From: Paenalcaligenes niemegkensis
Lineage (GTDB): Bacteria > Pseudomonadota > Gammaproteobacteria > Burkholderiales > Burkholderiaceae_B
Assembly: GCF_022230885.1 (NCBI RefSeq)
Contig: NZ_JAKGCT010000005.1
Span: 124,001 to 188,000, forward strand
Direction: 5' to 3'
Length of the DNA: 64,000 nt
Shown: one piece after another, positions 56,249-64,000 of the stretch
Position numbering within the stretch: the stretch's first letter is position 1
How the letters are laid out: each line of letters opens with the position of its first letter
Program-made: the position numbers and the translations under genes
Notes under the pieces: generated by a model
What the model saw: only the letters and a program-made list of their open reading frames with translations
What the model was told of the DNA's origin: nothing
Database searches by the model: none

Positions 56249-56424
56249 GTTTAATTCCCTGCGCTAAGCATGACAGTACAAGATCATACTGCCTGCTCAA
56301 GCTTTACCCCTTGAATGCACCACACTCACAAGGGGTTACCGGGCGGCTCAAGCGCCCCTTAAGTAACGGAAGCTGCCAAGCTTTCTTGATGATTAAGAGA
56401 TGCGCTTGATGAGCGGGTTTTCGT

Positions 56425-57995
56425 TCAGTTGTCTATACGCTGGGGCACATTCCAGGGGTTTTTGTCCTGTATCTCCAGGGGTAAATAGTCGTTAGGAATG
56501 TCTTGATACGAGACCGGACGTAAATAACGGAAGATGGCGCTGCTTCCCACCGAGGTACTGCGACCGTCGGAAGTGGAGGGAAAGGTCCGCCATGAACCAT
56601 GGCATGACCGACTTCGACGCCAGTGGGAAAACCGTTGGCGAGAACCCTGCCCGCCTTTAGCTCCAGGGACGAGATCAGGCTGCGGATAAGCTGATTGTCG
56701 TCGGCAGCTTCCATTTGCAAGGTTGCGGTTAACTGGCCTTCAAGTACGGAGGTCAGTGCCAGCATTTCTTCTGTATCGGTACAACGTACAACCATCGAGC
56801 ATGCACCAAAAACCTCCGCTCCTAGCTGATGCGGTGCTTCGATGAAGGCAGCAGCAGTGGTGCTTAGCAATACCGCCTGACATTGATTGCACCCCTCGGC
56901 GATTTGCCCTTGCGCTTCCACTTTTACGGAGGAAAGCTGCGTGAGCGCCTCTACGCCTTTGACATAGGCTTCATGAATGCCAGGGGTCAGCATGGTGGTG
57001 CTTTGGCTTGCCGCAAGCTCTGTTTTAGCAGTGTCAACGAAGGCGTCAAGCTCGGGCGATTCCAGACCGATCACCAAACCAGGATTAGTGCACAGCTGAC
57101 CCGCGCTGCCGACCAAAGAGGCGACAAACTCGCGAGCAATGACGGAACCACGCTGTTTGAGAGCTTCGGGGAGCAGAAAAACCGGATTAACGCTGCTCAT
57201 TTCGGCATAGACAGGAATAGGCTCCGGACGTGCGGCGGCGGTTTGCATAAGCGCTACGCCACCACTGCGGGAGCCGGTGAAGCCTACTGCTTTGATATAA
57301 GGATGAGCGGCCAGTTGTTGACCTACCGCATAATCGAAACCAAAAATCAGTGAAAATACGCCTTCATGCAGTTCGCATTTTTTTATCGCGGATGCAATAG
57401 CACGGGCAACCAGCTCCGATGTACCGGGGTGTGCCGAATGTCCTTTTACAATAACAGGGGCTCCGGCAGCTAGGGCGGAGGCGGTGTCGCCTCCGGCAAC
57501 CGAGAACGCCAGCGGGAAGTTGCTGGCACCAAATACGGCGACCGGGCCAAGAGGAATGTGGCGCAAGCGGATATCGGCACGTGGCATTGGTGTACGTTCG
57601 GGCTTGGCATGGTCAATGCGCGCCCCATGCCAGGCTCCTTCGCGTACCACAGTGGCAAACAGGCGAAGCTGATTAACAGTGCGGCCTCGTTCACCTACTA
57701 AGCGGCCTTGCGGTAAACCGGTTTCTTGTTGGCCACGTTCGATCAGGATATCGCCCAGATCCATGATTTCGCTGGCAATGGTTTCCAAAAACACAGCACG
57801 TTGTTCCGGCGTGGTTTCACGGTAGCTGGCGAATGCGGCATTTGCCAGCGCTGCGGCTTCATCAACTTGGGTTTTTGTTGCGCCAGGATAAGCGGGCTCA
57901 AGGGTCTCGTTGCTAAACGGATTGATAGCGCGAATTTCGCGGTCATCGCCGGCGACCAGGGATTGGCCGATTAGCATGTTCCCAGTAAGTGTCAT
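56425..57995 (-). CDS. 2-ketoglutarate semialdehyde dehydrogenase-like aldehyde dehydrogenase, frameshifted near the 3' end as assembled
   Basis: An NADP-dependent aldehyde dehydrogenase. The start is the ATG at 57995 ([14 protein letters not shown]), giving about 523 residues after repair. The catalytic cysteine is in [11 protein letters not shown] and the glutamate in [32 protein letters not shown] is the family cofactor region. Near the C-terminus the frame drifts after MVHGGPFP. Adding one base near 56575-56577 gives [20 protein letters not shown] and a normal ending with a stop at 56425-56427, instead of the assembled stop at 56433. Oxidation of 2-ketoglutarate semialdehyde completes non-phosphorylative pentose and hexuronate pathways. 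The gene is divergent from the sugar-acid dehydratase. Confidence 0.9.
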
Positions 57996-58220
57996 GGTTT
58001 TTTGCCTTATATACAGTAACGATAGAGGAATCATGATGCGGCGCGAAAATAGTTGCGCCAATGTCAGTAAAACACTAGTATATTAGTATGTCAAATAGTT
58101 GGTGTGCGCGAGCGAGTACCTCCTAAAAAATAAAGAAGGCGAAGGAGCTTTTTGCGCGTCCATCGTTGCCACGCAGCGTTCACGCGCATAGTCCTGATAT
58201 TTATAAAGGCTAAAAAAACA
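57996..58220. promoter_or_regulatory. Divergent promoter region with a GntR-type operator candidate
   Basis: The gap between the aldehyde dehydrogenase and dehydratase genes contains ACTAGTATATTAGTAT at 58074-58089. The first ten bases, ACTAGTATAT, recur at 61859-61868 just upstream of the GntR regulator gene. GntR/FCD regulators bind short AT-rich dyads of this kind, so this is a good candidate for shared control of the locus. Confidence 0.6.
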
Positions 58221-59954
58221 ATGTCTCTACGAAGCTATGAATCTTTGCGCAGCGCGCGCTGGGTTGCTCCTGATGATCTGCGTACCTTCGGGCACCGCTC
58301 CCGCCTGATGCAAATGGGATACGGTCCAGAAGACTGGGCGGGTAAGCCGGTGATTGCCATTATCAACACATGGTCAGATATCAACCCCTGCCATGCGCAC
58401 TTTAAACAGCGCGTTGAAGATGTGAAGCGCGGTATCCTGCAAAGCGGCGGATTTCCCATCGAGCTTCCTGCCATTTCCCTGTCTGAAAATTTCGTGAAGC
58501 CGACCACCATGTTATATCGCAACATGTTGGCCATGGAGACTGAAGAGCTGCTGCGCAGCCACCCCGTGGACGGTGCCGTTTTGATGGGCGGTTGCGACAA
58601 GACAACGCCCGGTTTGCTGATGGGTGCCATCAGCATGAACTTGCCTTGCATCTTTATGCCTGCCGGTCCCATGCTGCGCGGAAACGTCAAGGGCCAGGTG
58701 CTCGGCTCGGGTTCAGACGCCTGGAAGTATTGGGATGAGTGGCGTGCAGGAAAAATCAATAAAACACAATGGCTTCAGGTAGAAGCCGGGATTGCGCGCA
58801 GTCACGGTACCTGCATGACCATGGGAACGGCCAGTACGATGACGTCAATTGCCGAGGCAATTGGCATGACCCTTACCGGGGCAGCGTCTATACCCGCCGC
58901 TGACGCCAACCACATACGCATGGCGAGCGAGTGCGGCAGACGGGTCGTCGACATGGTCTGGGAAGATCTGACGCCCAAACGCATACTTAGCCGCGAAAGC
59001 TTCGAGAACGCCATTGTGGTGGCCATGGCGCTGGGCTGCTCGACCAATGCAGTCATTCACTTGCTGGCCATGTCGCGACGGGCCGATCATCCGTTGACCC
59101 TCGATGACCTGGATGAAGCCAGCAGGCACATTCCCGTCATTGCAAACATCCGCCCCAGTGGTGATACCTACTTGATGGAGGATTTTTATTATGCAGGGGG
59201 ATTACCCGGCCTGATGTCGCGCTTGAAGTCAAAGTTGCACCTGAATACCACTACCGTTTGCGGACGTACTTTGGGTGAAAACCTGGAAGGCGCCGAAGTG
59301 TATAACGATGATGTGATCCGTCCCTTGGATAATCCCATCTATCACGAAGGGGCGCTTGCTGTCTTGCGCGGTAACCTGGCCCCTTTAGGCTGTGTCATAA
59401 AACCTAGCGCCTGCGCACCGAAGTATTTGCAGCACACCGGTACGGCGTTGGTCTTCGATGACTATCCCAGCATGAAAGCAGCAGTGGATGACGAAAACCT
59501 CGATGTTACCGAAGATCATATTCTTGTGTTGCGCAACGCTGGACCGCAAGGCGGGCCTGGTATGCCGGAGTGGGGCATGCTGCCTATTCCCGTGAAACTG
59601 GTAAAGCAAGGGGTACGTGATATGTTGCGCTTGTCCGATGCGCGCATGAGCGGCACCAGCTATGGAGCCTGCATTTTGCACGTGGCCCCCGAGTCTTATA
59701 TTGGCGGGCCTCTGGCGCTGGTCAAGACAGGCGATCAAATTACCGTGGATGTTCCAGCGCGTAGCATCAGGCTCGAGGTAGATGAAGACGAGCTGGCCCA
59801 ACGCCGCGCTGAGTGGACTCCGCCACCTAAACGATTTGAGCGGGGATACGGATGGATGTTCTCGCAGCACATACAACAAGCCGATTCCGGCTGCGATTTC
59901 GATTTCTTAGAAACCCAGTTCGGTGCGCCGAACCGTGAACCCGATATTTATTAA
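58221..59954 (+). CDS. IlvD/Edd-family sugar-acid dehydratase (L-arabinonate dehydratase-like)
   Basis: A 577-residue iron-sulfur dehydratase, started at the ATG at 58221; the frame from 58152 adds an unlikely extension. Cysteines for the cluster are in NTWSDINPCHAH, GGCDKTTPG and GCSTNAVIHL, and the terminal LSDARMSGTSYGACILHVAPE is the family's conserved C-terminal region. The profile is that of pentonate/arabinonate dehydratases and not of IlvD, which is usually recognised by different spacing. It would turn L-arabinonate, xylonate or a related aldonate into a 2-keto-3-deoxy acid in the cytoplasm. The aldehyde dehydrogenase opposite is its expected pathway partner. An RraA-like gene follows 14 bp later. 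Confidence 0.9.
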   Translation: MSLRSYESLRSARWVAPDDLRTFGHRSRLMQMGYGPEDWAGKPVIAIINTWSDINPCHAHFKQRVEDVKRGILQSGGFPIELPAISLSENFVKPTTMLYRNMLAMETEELLRSHPVDGAVLMGGCDKTTPGLLMGAISMNLPCIFMPAGPMLRGNVKGQVLGSGSDAWKYWDEWRAGKINKTQWLQVEAGIARSHGTCMTMGTASTMTSIAEAIGMTLTGAASIPAADANHIRMASECGRRVVDMVWEDLTPKRILSRESFENAIVVAMALGCSTNAVIHLLAMSRRADHPLTLDDLDEASRHIPVIANIRPSGDTYLMEDFYYAGGLPGLMSRLKSKLHLNTTTVCGRTLGENLEGAEVYNDDVIRPLDNPIYHEGALAVLRGNLAPLGCVIKPSACAPKYLQHTGTALVFDDYPSMKAAVDDENLDVTEDHILVLRNAGPQGGPGMPEWGMLPIPVKLVKQGVRDMLRLSDARMSGTSYGACILHVAPESYIGGPLALVKTGDQITVDVPARSIRLEVDEDELAQRRAEWTPPPKRFERGYGWMFSQHIQQADSGCDFDFLETQFGAPNREPDIY

Positions 59955-59968
59955 CAGGAGTAACAATC

Positions 59969-60684
59969 ATGTCCATGAATCCAGAGACTCGCGCCAAGCT
60001 GTCTACCGTTAGTACGGCTACCTTGTGTACGGCACTTTTTAAACGTGGTTTGCGTAATCAGTTTATTCAAGACGTGCGGCCATTGAATCCCGCATTGCCG
60101 AATATGGTGGGCGAGGCTTTTACCTTGCGCTATATTCCTGCTCGCGAAGATCTCAATCCCTTATCCGCATTTCAGGATCGTCAGCATCCGCAGCGAGTGG
60201 CTGTGGAGCAGTGTCCTGAAGGCGCTGTCATGGTTATCGATAGCCGTAAAGATGCACGTGCAGCTTCGGCCGGTTCTATTTTGATTTCACGCCTGATGAA
60301 ACGTGGTGCACGCGGCATCGTGACCGATGGCGGTTTTCGTGACTCGCCTGAAATTGCAGGACTGGATATCCCTGCCTACCATAATCGACCATCGGCGCCG
60401 ACCAACCTGACCTTGCACCACGCCATGGATATCAATGTACCCATTGGCTGCGGCGATGCGCCGGTCTTCCCGGGGATGTAGTGGTGGGCGACGCTGAAGG
60501 CGTCATCATCATCCCAGCAGAGATTGCTGACGAGGTTGCTGAAGAAGCCGTGCAGATGACGGTTTTTGAAGACTTCGTGATGGAACAGGTGCTTAAGGGC
60601 AAGTCGATCTTGGGCTTATATCCAGCGACTGATGAGCAAACCAATGTGGATTTTGCTGCATGGCGTAAAGAAAACAACCGTTAA
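59969..60684 (+). CDS. RraA-like aldolase/decarboxylase family protein, frameshifted as assembled
   Basis: A second RraA/HMG-CHA aldolase-family protein, related to the one at 11433-12143. Site motifs: AGSILISRLMKRGARG and IVTDGGFRDSPE (the R and D of the catalytic pair). The frame closes at 60481 after VFPGM; adding a G to the G4 run at 60472-60475 restores VFPGDVVVGDAEGVIIIP and gives about 238 residues. CAGGAGTAAC provides the ribosome binding site. In this locus it could cleave a 2-keto-3-deoxy sugar acid retro-aldol style, which would compete with, or replace, the dehydration to 2-ketoglutarate semialdehyde. This is inference. Confidence 0.88.
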
Positions 60685-60862
60685 ATTGGTTTGTCGGCTT
60701 GCCTATGGTGTACCAGATCAAGCCGGCTTTGCCGGCAAAATTACGCCAAGCACAGGCAAAAAATTACTCTCTAATAAAGGCCTGTGATACTTGTTGCCAA
60801 CAAGGCATAAAAAAGTGCACAGCTCGTTAGTTAGAGTCAAACGTTGAACCTGCCTCGTTGTA

Positions 60863-61024
60863 GCCACTGTCGTGGTGGTGTGAAAATCGGCTTCACGCTT
60901 TCCTGTTCGACGCCGTCGCGTCGAACCCAGCTTCGCCCCGTTCGTCCGCGCCTGTGCGCTGCCTTCACGTCCGTCGGCTGGCGGGCCGCGACGTCGCCGA
61001 TTTTCACACCACCACGACAGTGGC
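60863..61024. repeat. Perfect 29-bp terminal inverted repeat flanking a GC-rich 104-bp core
   Basis: The arm at 60863-60891 (starting GCCACTGTCGTGGTGGTG) is the exact reverse complement of 60996-61024. The 104-bp core is clearly GC-richer than its surroundings and itself has a GTTCGACG/CGTCGAAC stem. No open frame of conviction lies inside. The layout resembles a miniature inverted-repeat element or a large structured RNA. No target-site duplication is obvious at the ends. It lies between the RraA-like gene and the GntR gene, both pointing toward it. A smaller GCCGGC/GCCGGC hairpin near 60721-60736 may end the upstream operon. Confidence 0.8.
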
Positions 61025-61116
61025 GTGTTAAGAAATCCAGCACAACAAGAAACTTCACTCAGCGGCGTCTAAAGAAAACCAACGTAACAGTAGAAAGCCA
61101 CTGCCCTTAAAACTGC

Positions 61117-61803
61117 CTATACCTGTTTGAAAAAAGAAGGATGTTCAGCCTGAATCTTGGCAATGTACTTAGGCGTACCTGACATATGAACGCGTAAGCA
61201 TTGCTGTGCGCGATCGGGGTCTTGATCAACAATAGCCTGAAATAATTGCCGATGCTCATCGATAATACGGTCGCGTTTGCCGACAAAGGGAAGATGCAGA
61301 CGGCGTACCCTGTCGAGGTCACCGCTACGGCTACATATCAGATGCCAAAGCTCTTCTTTCCCTACCCAGCGATACAAGCTTTGATGAAAGTCTCTATCCG
61401 CTTGCGTGAATCCGGCCAGGTCCTTGGCGTCCAGCAGTTTCTTCTGCTGTTCCAGTTGTTCTTTTAACCTGTTGATTAGCGCCTCATCACGATTAAGGGC
61501 GACTTCCCGTACAACCTCCAGTTCGACGGCTCGACGTAGAAAGTGTGTTTCCTGGGCGAAGGATACGTCAATCAGGCTGACACGTGTGGAGGACTGTGGA
61601 AAAACGTCGACCAGACGCTCTTCTGCAAGCCGTAGCAATGCTTCGCGCACGGGTGTCTGGCTGACATCATAGGTATTCGCCAGTTTTGCCCTTGAAAGGA
61701 CAAAACCGGGTGCCAGATCCAGCGAGACAATTTTTTCGCGAAACAGCTCGTAAAGCTGCGGTGCAGCTTGTCGTCCTCGATCGAGTGTTATGTTTGTAGT
61801 CAT
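61117..61803 (-). CDS. GntR-family transcriptional regulator with FCD domain
   Basis: A 228-residue regulator. The winged helix spans about residues 14-80, with the recognition region RAKLANTYDVSQTPVREALLRLAEE. The FCD (FadR C-terminal) effector domain follows, with the metal/ligand histidines in ADRDFHQSLYRW and in DEHRQLFQAIVDQD. FCD-GntR proteins respond to sugar acids or carboxylates. It is the last gene of the minus-strand TRAP series, with an operator candidate just upstream that is also found in the divergent promoter at 58074. Confidence 0.92.
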   Translation of the reverse strand: MTTNITLDRGRQAAPQLYELFREKIVSLDLAPGFVLSRAKLANTYDVSQTPVREALLRLAEERLVDVFPQSSTRVSLIDVSFAQETHFLRRAVELEVVREVALNRDEALINRLKEQLEQQKKLLDAKDLAGFTQADRDFHQSLYRWVGKEELWHLICSRSGDLDRVRRLHLPFVGKRDRIIDEHRQLFQAIVDQDPDRAQQCLRVHMSGTPKYIAKIQAEHPSFFKQV

Positions 61804-61910
61804 TTTTGGCTAAAACAAGTATTGTGTAGGGTGATTTACGGGAGCGTAAAAATTCAATACTAGTATATCAACGCTAGGCTCGTGACCTATAAGATTTGCT
61901 GAATAGTTCA
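61804..61910. promoter_or_regulatory. GntR promoter with operator candidate
   Basis: The gap before the GntR gene contains the perfect palindrome ATACTAGTAT at 61857-61866, followed by AT. The ten-base core ACTAGTATAT (61859-61868) matches the one at 58074-58083. It is placed to repress gntR itself. Confidence 0.6.
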
Positions 61911-63193
61911 TTATTTTACGTATGTCGGCAGCCACATTGACAATGCAGGAATGTACGCAAGGGCCAGGGTAAATAGCGCGAGTATTGCCAGAAACGGCAG
62001 ACTGGCAACAATGAAATCCTCTATTTTGGTCTTGGTAATCGAACACGTGGCAAACATAATCGTGCCAAGAGGCGGTGTTAGCGTCCCGATTGCAATTGCC
62101 AGAACAAAGAAAATACCAAAGTGCACAGGGTCAATTCCATACTGGGCAAGCATTGGTATGAACAACGGCGTCAGGATAATAATCGTGATGTTGCCTTCGA
62201 CAATCATGCCAATAACCAGCAAGAATCCCAGAACTACTAAAAGAAGAGTTCGGGCGTGCTCACATAATGCACAATCACCTCAGCCATGCGTTGTGGCACT
62301 TGCTCAAAGGCAAGTACCCATCCGAAAGCGGCGCCGGCGGCGATGATGATCAGCACGGAAGAAGCTATGTGTACAGTTTCGACCAAGGCCTTCAGCAGCT
62401 GGTTCAGCTTCATCTCGCGGTACACCACCAAGCCGAGAAACATGGAGTAGAGCACGGCGATGGCACCGGCTTCGGTGGCGCTGAACATTCCGGCGCGTAT
62501 ACCGCCAATAATACCCACAGGCATTAACAGTGCCAGCGTGGCATCACGCAAAGCCAGGAAAAATTCTTTAGCGCTGATTTTTTCCGTGGGTTCGGTCTCG
62601 AGTTTGTGTTTCTTTGCGTAAAAGTGCACATACAGCATGAATACGCCGCAAAGGGCTAATCCGGGCAAGATGCCAGCCAGGAACAAATCCCCGATCGACA
62701 CGTTTCCTACGTAGCCATACATAATCAGGCCGATAGAAGGCGGAATAATACCGGTGATTAAAGATGACGATGCCGTCAGTGCGGTAGAGAATGAGCGGCT
62801 ATAGCCTTTTCTCTCCATTTCCGGCACCAGGATTTTCGACGTCATCGCCGCATCAGCAATGTTAGAGCCGGAGAGCCCGCTCATTAATGTGCTGAGCAAG
62901 ACATTAACCTGTCCTAATGAGCCTGGCAGCCGGCGGGTCACAATCATGGCAAAGAAAAGAACTCGTCGGGTGATGCCGGTGTAGTTCATCAGGATACCGG
63001 CGGTCAGAAAGAAGATAATCGCCAGTAAGGGAACGGACTCCATGCCACCGACCATGCGCTGGATCAGTACCATGGTGGTGAAGCCGTCGCTCAGAAAGAA
63101 GTACAGTGCAGTGCCGAAGATCATCGCAAAGGCGATAGGTACGTTTAGCAAAAATAATGCTAAAAGCGTAATGAGCATGATGCTGAGTGCCAT
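61911..63193 (-). CDS. TRAP transporter large permease, DctM family (third system), frameshifted as assembled
   Basis: A DctM protein of about 427 residues after repair. The main frame (62237-63193) covers the N-terminal three quarters, with LSGLSGSNIADAAMTSK, TASSSLITGIIPPSIGLIMYG and GILPGLALCGVF, then hits a stop after STPELFF. The C-terminal quarter (61911-62222 frame) continues with GMIVEGNITIIILTPLFIPM and GTLTPPLGTIMFATC. Adding an A to the plus-strand A4 run at 62239-62242 (a T on the coding strand) joins the two as ELFLLVVLGFLLVIGMI. The sequence is not close to the two DctM proteins earlier in the window. It lies directly after the small permease. Confidence 0.9.
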
Positions 63194-63194
63194 T

Positions 63195-63674
63195 TTAAAC
63201 TTCCTTGTTGGCGCAGTATTCGCGACGGTACTTGCTGACCAGTTGCGACGTGAAATGGATAAGGGTTAACAGGCCACCAAGCGGCACGGCGATATCGATG
63301 ACTTCGTAGCTGATACCGAGAATTGGGGTGATTTTGTCGCTAGCCTGGGCTGCCAGCTTCGAACCCAGGTATATAAATACATAGATCAATACAAAATAAA
63401 TGGCGCCTGCGCGGATAATTTCACTAAGAATCTTTAACGGTCGCGGGAGTTTGCGGACGAAGTAATCCACCCCTACGTGCCCATCGCGTTTCATTGACGA
63501 GCTGACGCCTATGAAAATAAACCAGATAAACAGGGCTATGGCCAGTTCCTCAGCCCATTGAATCGGGTGGTTGAGAGCGTATCGGCTGACTACGTTTAAA
63601 ATCGTCAGGCTGATCACGCCAATAACGGCGATGGTAGCGATAATATCGTCTATGTTCTTGAGCCAGTGTTTCAT
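63195..63674 (-). CDS. TRAP transporter small permease, DctQ family (third system)
   Basis: A 159-residue protein with four membrane segments. It carries the DctQ features RYALNHPIQWAEELAIALFIWF (the conserved W-x-E-E-L region) and SSMKRDGHVGVDYFVRKLP between helices 2 and 3. It starts 150 bp after the receptor gene and ends 2 bp before the DctM gene. With DctM it carries the sugar-acid or keto-acid ligand of this locus across the inner membrane. Confidence 0.9.
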   Translation of the reverse strand: MKHWLKNIDDIIATIAVIGVISLTILNVVSRYALNHPIQWAEELAIALFIWFIFIGVSSSMKRDGHVGVDYFVRKLPRPLKILSEIIRAGAIYFVLIYVFIYLGSKLAAQASDKITPILGISYEVIDIAVPLGGLLTLIHFTSQLVSKYRREYCANKEV

Positions 63675-63823
63675 TGTTTCCTCGAGCTTGAGTCCGGCTT
63701 TTGTATGACTCAGACTTTGATGATGTTAAAGGCTAAGCCGCCAAGAGGGCGAAAGCCTCACCGTGCAGCTGCTAAAGCAGTGACGTTGAGGCTAGGCTCT
63801 AACCGTTAATGCGCGACTAAAAG

Positions 63824-64000
63824 TTATTGCTGGGCCAGCAAAGACTGCACTGTGTCGTACAGGTTTGGGCTGAAGGTAGGGAATGTTCCGTATACGTCGC
63901 TGACGGCATCCTTAAAGAGCTGTTGGTCGACCTCATGCACGGTGACGTTGTCGGCTTTGAATGATTCGAGCACGGCTTTATCGTGATCCTCAAGAACCTG
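63824..64000 (-). CDS. TRAP transporter substrate-binding protein, C-terminal part (cut by window end)
   Basis: Reading the minus strand from the window edge gives 58 in-frame codons to a stop at 63824-63826. The chain QVLEDHDKAVLESFKADNVT, then HEVDQQLFKDAVSDVY and PNLYDTVQSLLAQQ, is the usual C-terminal helical end of a DctP-family receptor. It is followed by dctQ and dctM on the same strand, so it is the receptor of the third TRAP importer. The gap 63675-63823 shows small dyads but no gene. Confidence 0.85.
   Translation of the reverse strand, partial: QVLEDHDKAVLESFKADNVTVHEVDQQLFKDAVSDVYGTFPTFSPNLYDTVQSLLAQQ

Noticed and set aside
60844-61110. Small protein genes on either strand across the inverted-repeat element
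   Set aside because: Both open frames arise from the inverted arms and GC-rich core, resemble each other for that reason, and have no family resemblance or good ribosome binding site.

Overview
The window looks like a catabolic and transport-rich stretch of a Gram-negative bacterial chromosome. The many TRAP and ABC import systems, hydantoinase/oxoprolinase genes, D-amino-acid enzymes and non-phosphorylative sugar-acid genes, with a G+C content of roughly one half judged by eye, fit a betaproteobacterium of the Burkholderiales, most likely Alcaligenaceae-like. That is an impression from gene content; no ribosomal RNA is present to prove it.

Layout. (1) 1-12143: a lactam/D-amino-acid island. 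A truncated pxpA diverges from a TRAP importer followed by pxpB, pxpC, a DapA-family lyase, an N-acyl-D-amino-acid deacylase, an aminotransferase, a biotin carboxylase, a stand-alone biotin carrier, an atypical SDR and an RraA-like aldolase. (2) 12537-14766: a small periplasmic molybdopterin-fold protein and an NCS2-type permease. (3) 15341-26753: a D-amino-acid dehydrogenase, a HAD phosphatase, a LysR regulator, then a second TRAP importer paralogous to the first, an NHL propeller protein and a fused HyuA-HyuB (OPLAH-like) hydantoinase/oxoprolinase. (4) 26821-36299: aspA, two tandem AEC carriers with an IclR regulator, and, divergently, an SDR, an FAH-family hydrolase and a polar amino-acid ABC importer. 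(5) 36470-46535: Bcr/CflA efflux, a phosphoglycolate phosphatase-like HAD, LysR, a dipeptide-type ABC importer and an M20 peptidase. (6) 46513-48109: an AT-rich Fic module preceded by 70-bp tandem repeats and bracketed by an imperfect direct repeat. (7) 48119-56248: sixA, tRNA-Thr, a BCCT carrier, a DpkA-like reductase, a sulfate importer without its ATPase, and a metallophosphoesterase. (8) 56425-64000: a sugar-acid locus (2-ketoglutarate semialdehyde dehydrogenase, arabinonate-type dehydratase, second RraA-like protein, GntR regulator, third TRAP importer cut by the window end).

The main biological idea is that two paralogous TRAP importers are each tied to a different lactam-opening machine: PxpABC, here together with a biotin carboxylase and biotin carrier, and a fused OPLAH-type enzyme. 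In urea carboxylase the PxpB/PxpC-like domains form the carboxyltransferase, so the first locus could encode a split biotin-dependent lactam or amide carboxylase/hydrolase.

The main technical observation is that eleven reading-frame breaks in ten genes are all repaired by adding one base, ten of them in a homopolymer of four or more. This points to homopolymer undercalling in the assembly rather than true gene decay. Genes so affected are listed over their full repaired extent.
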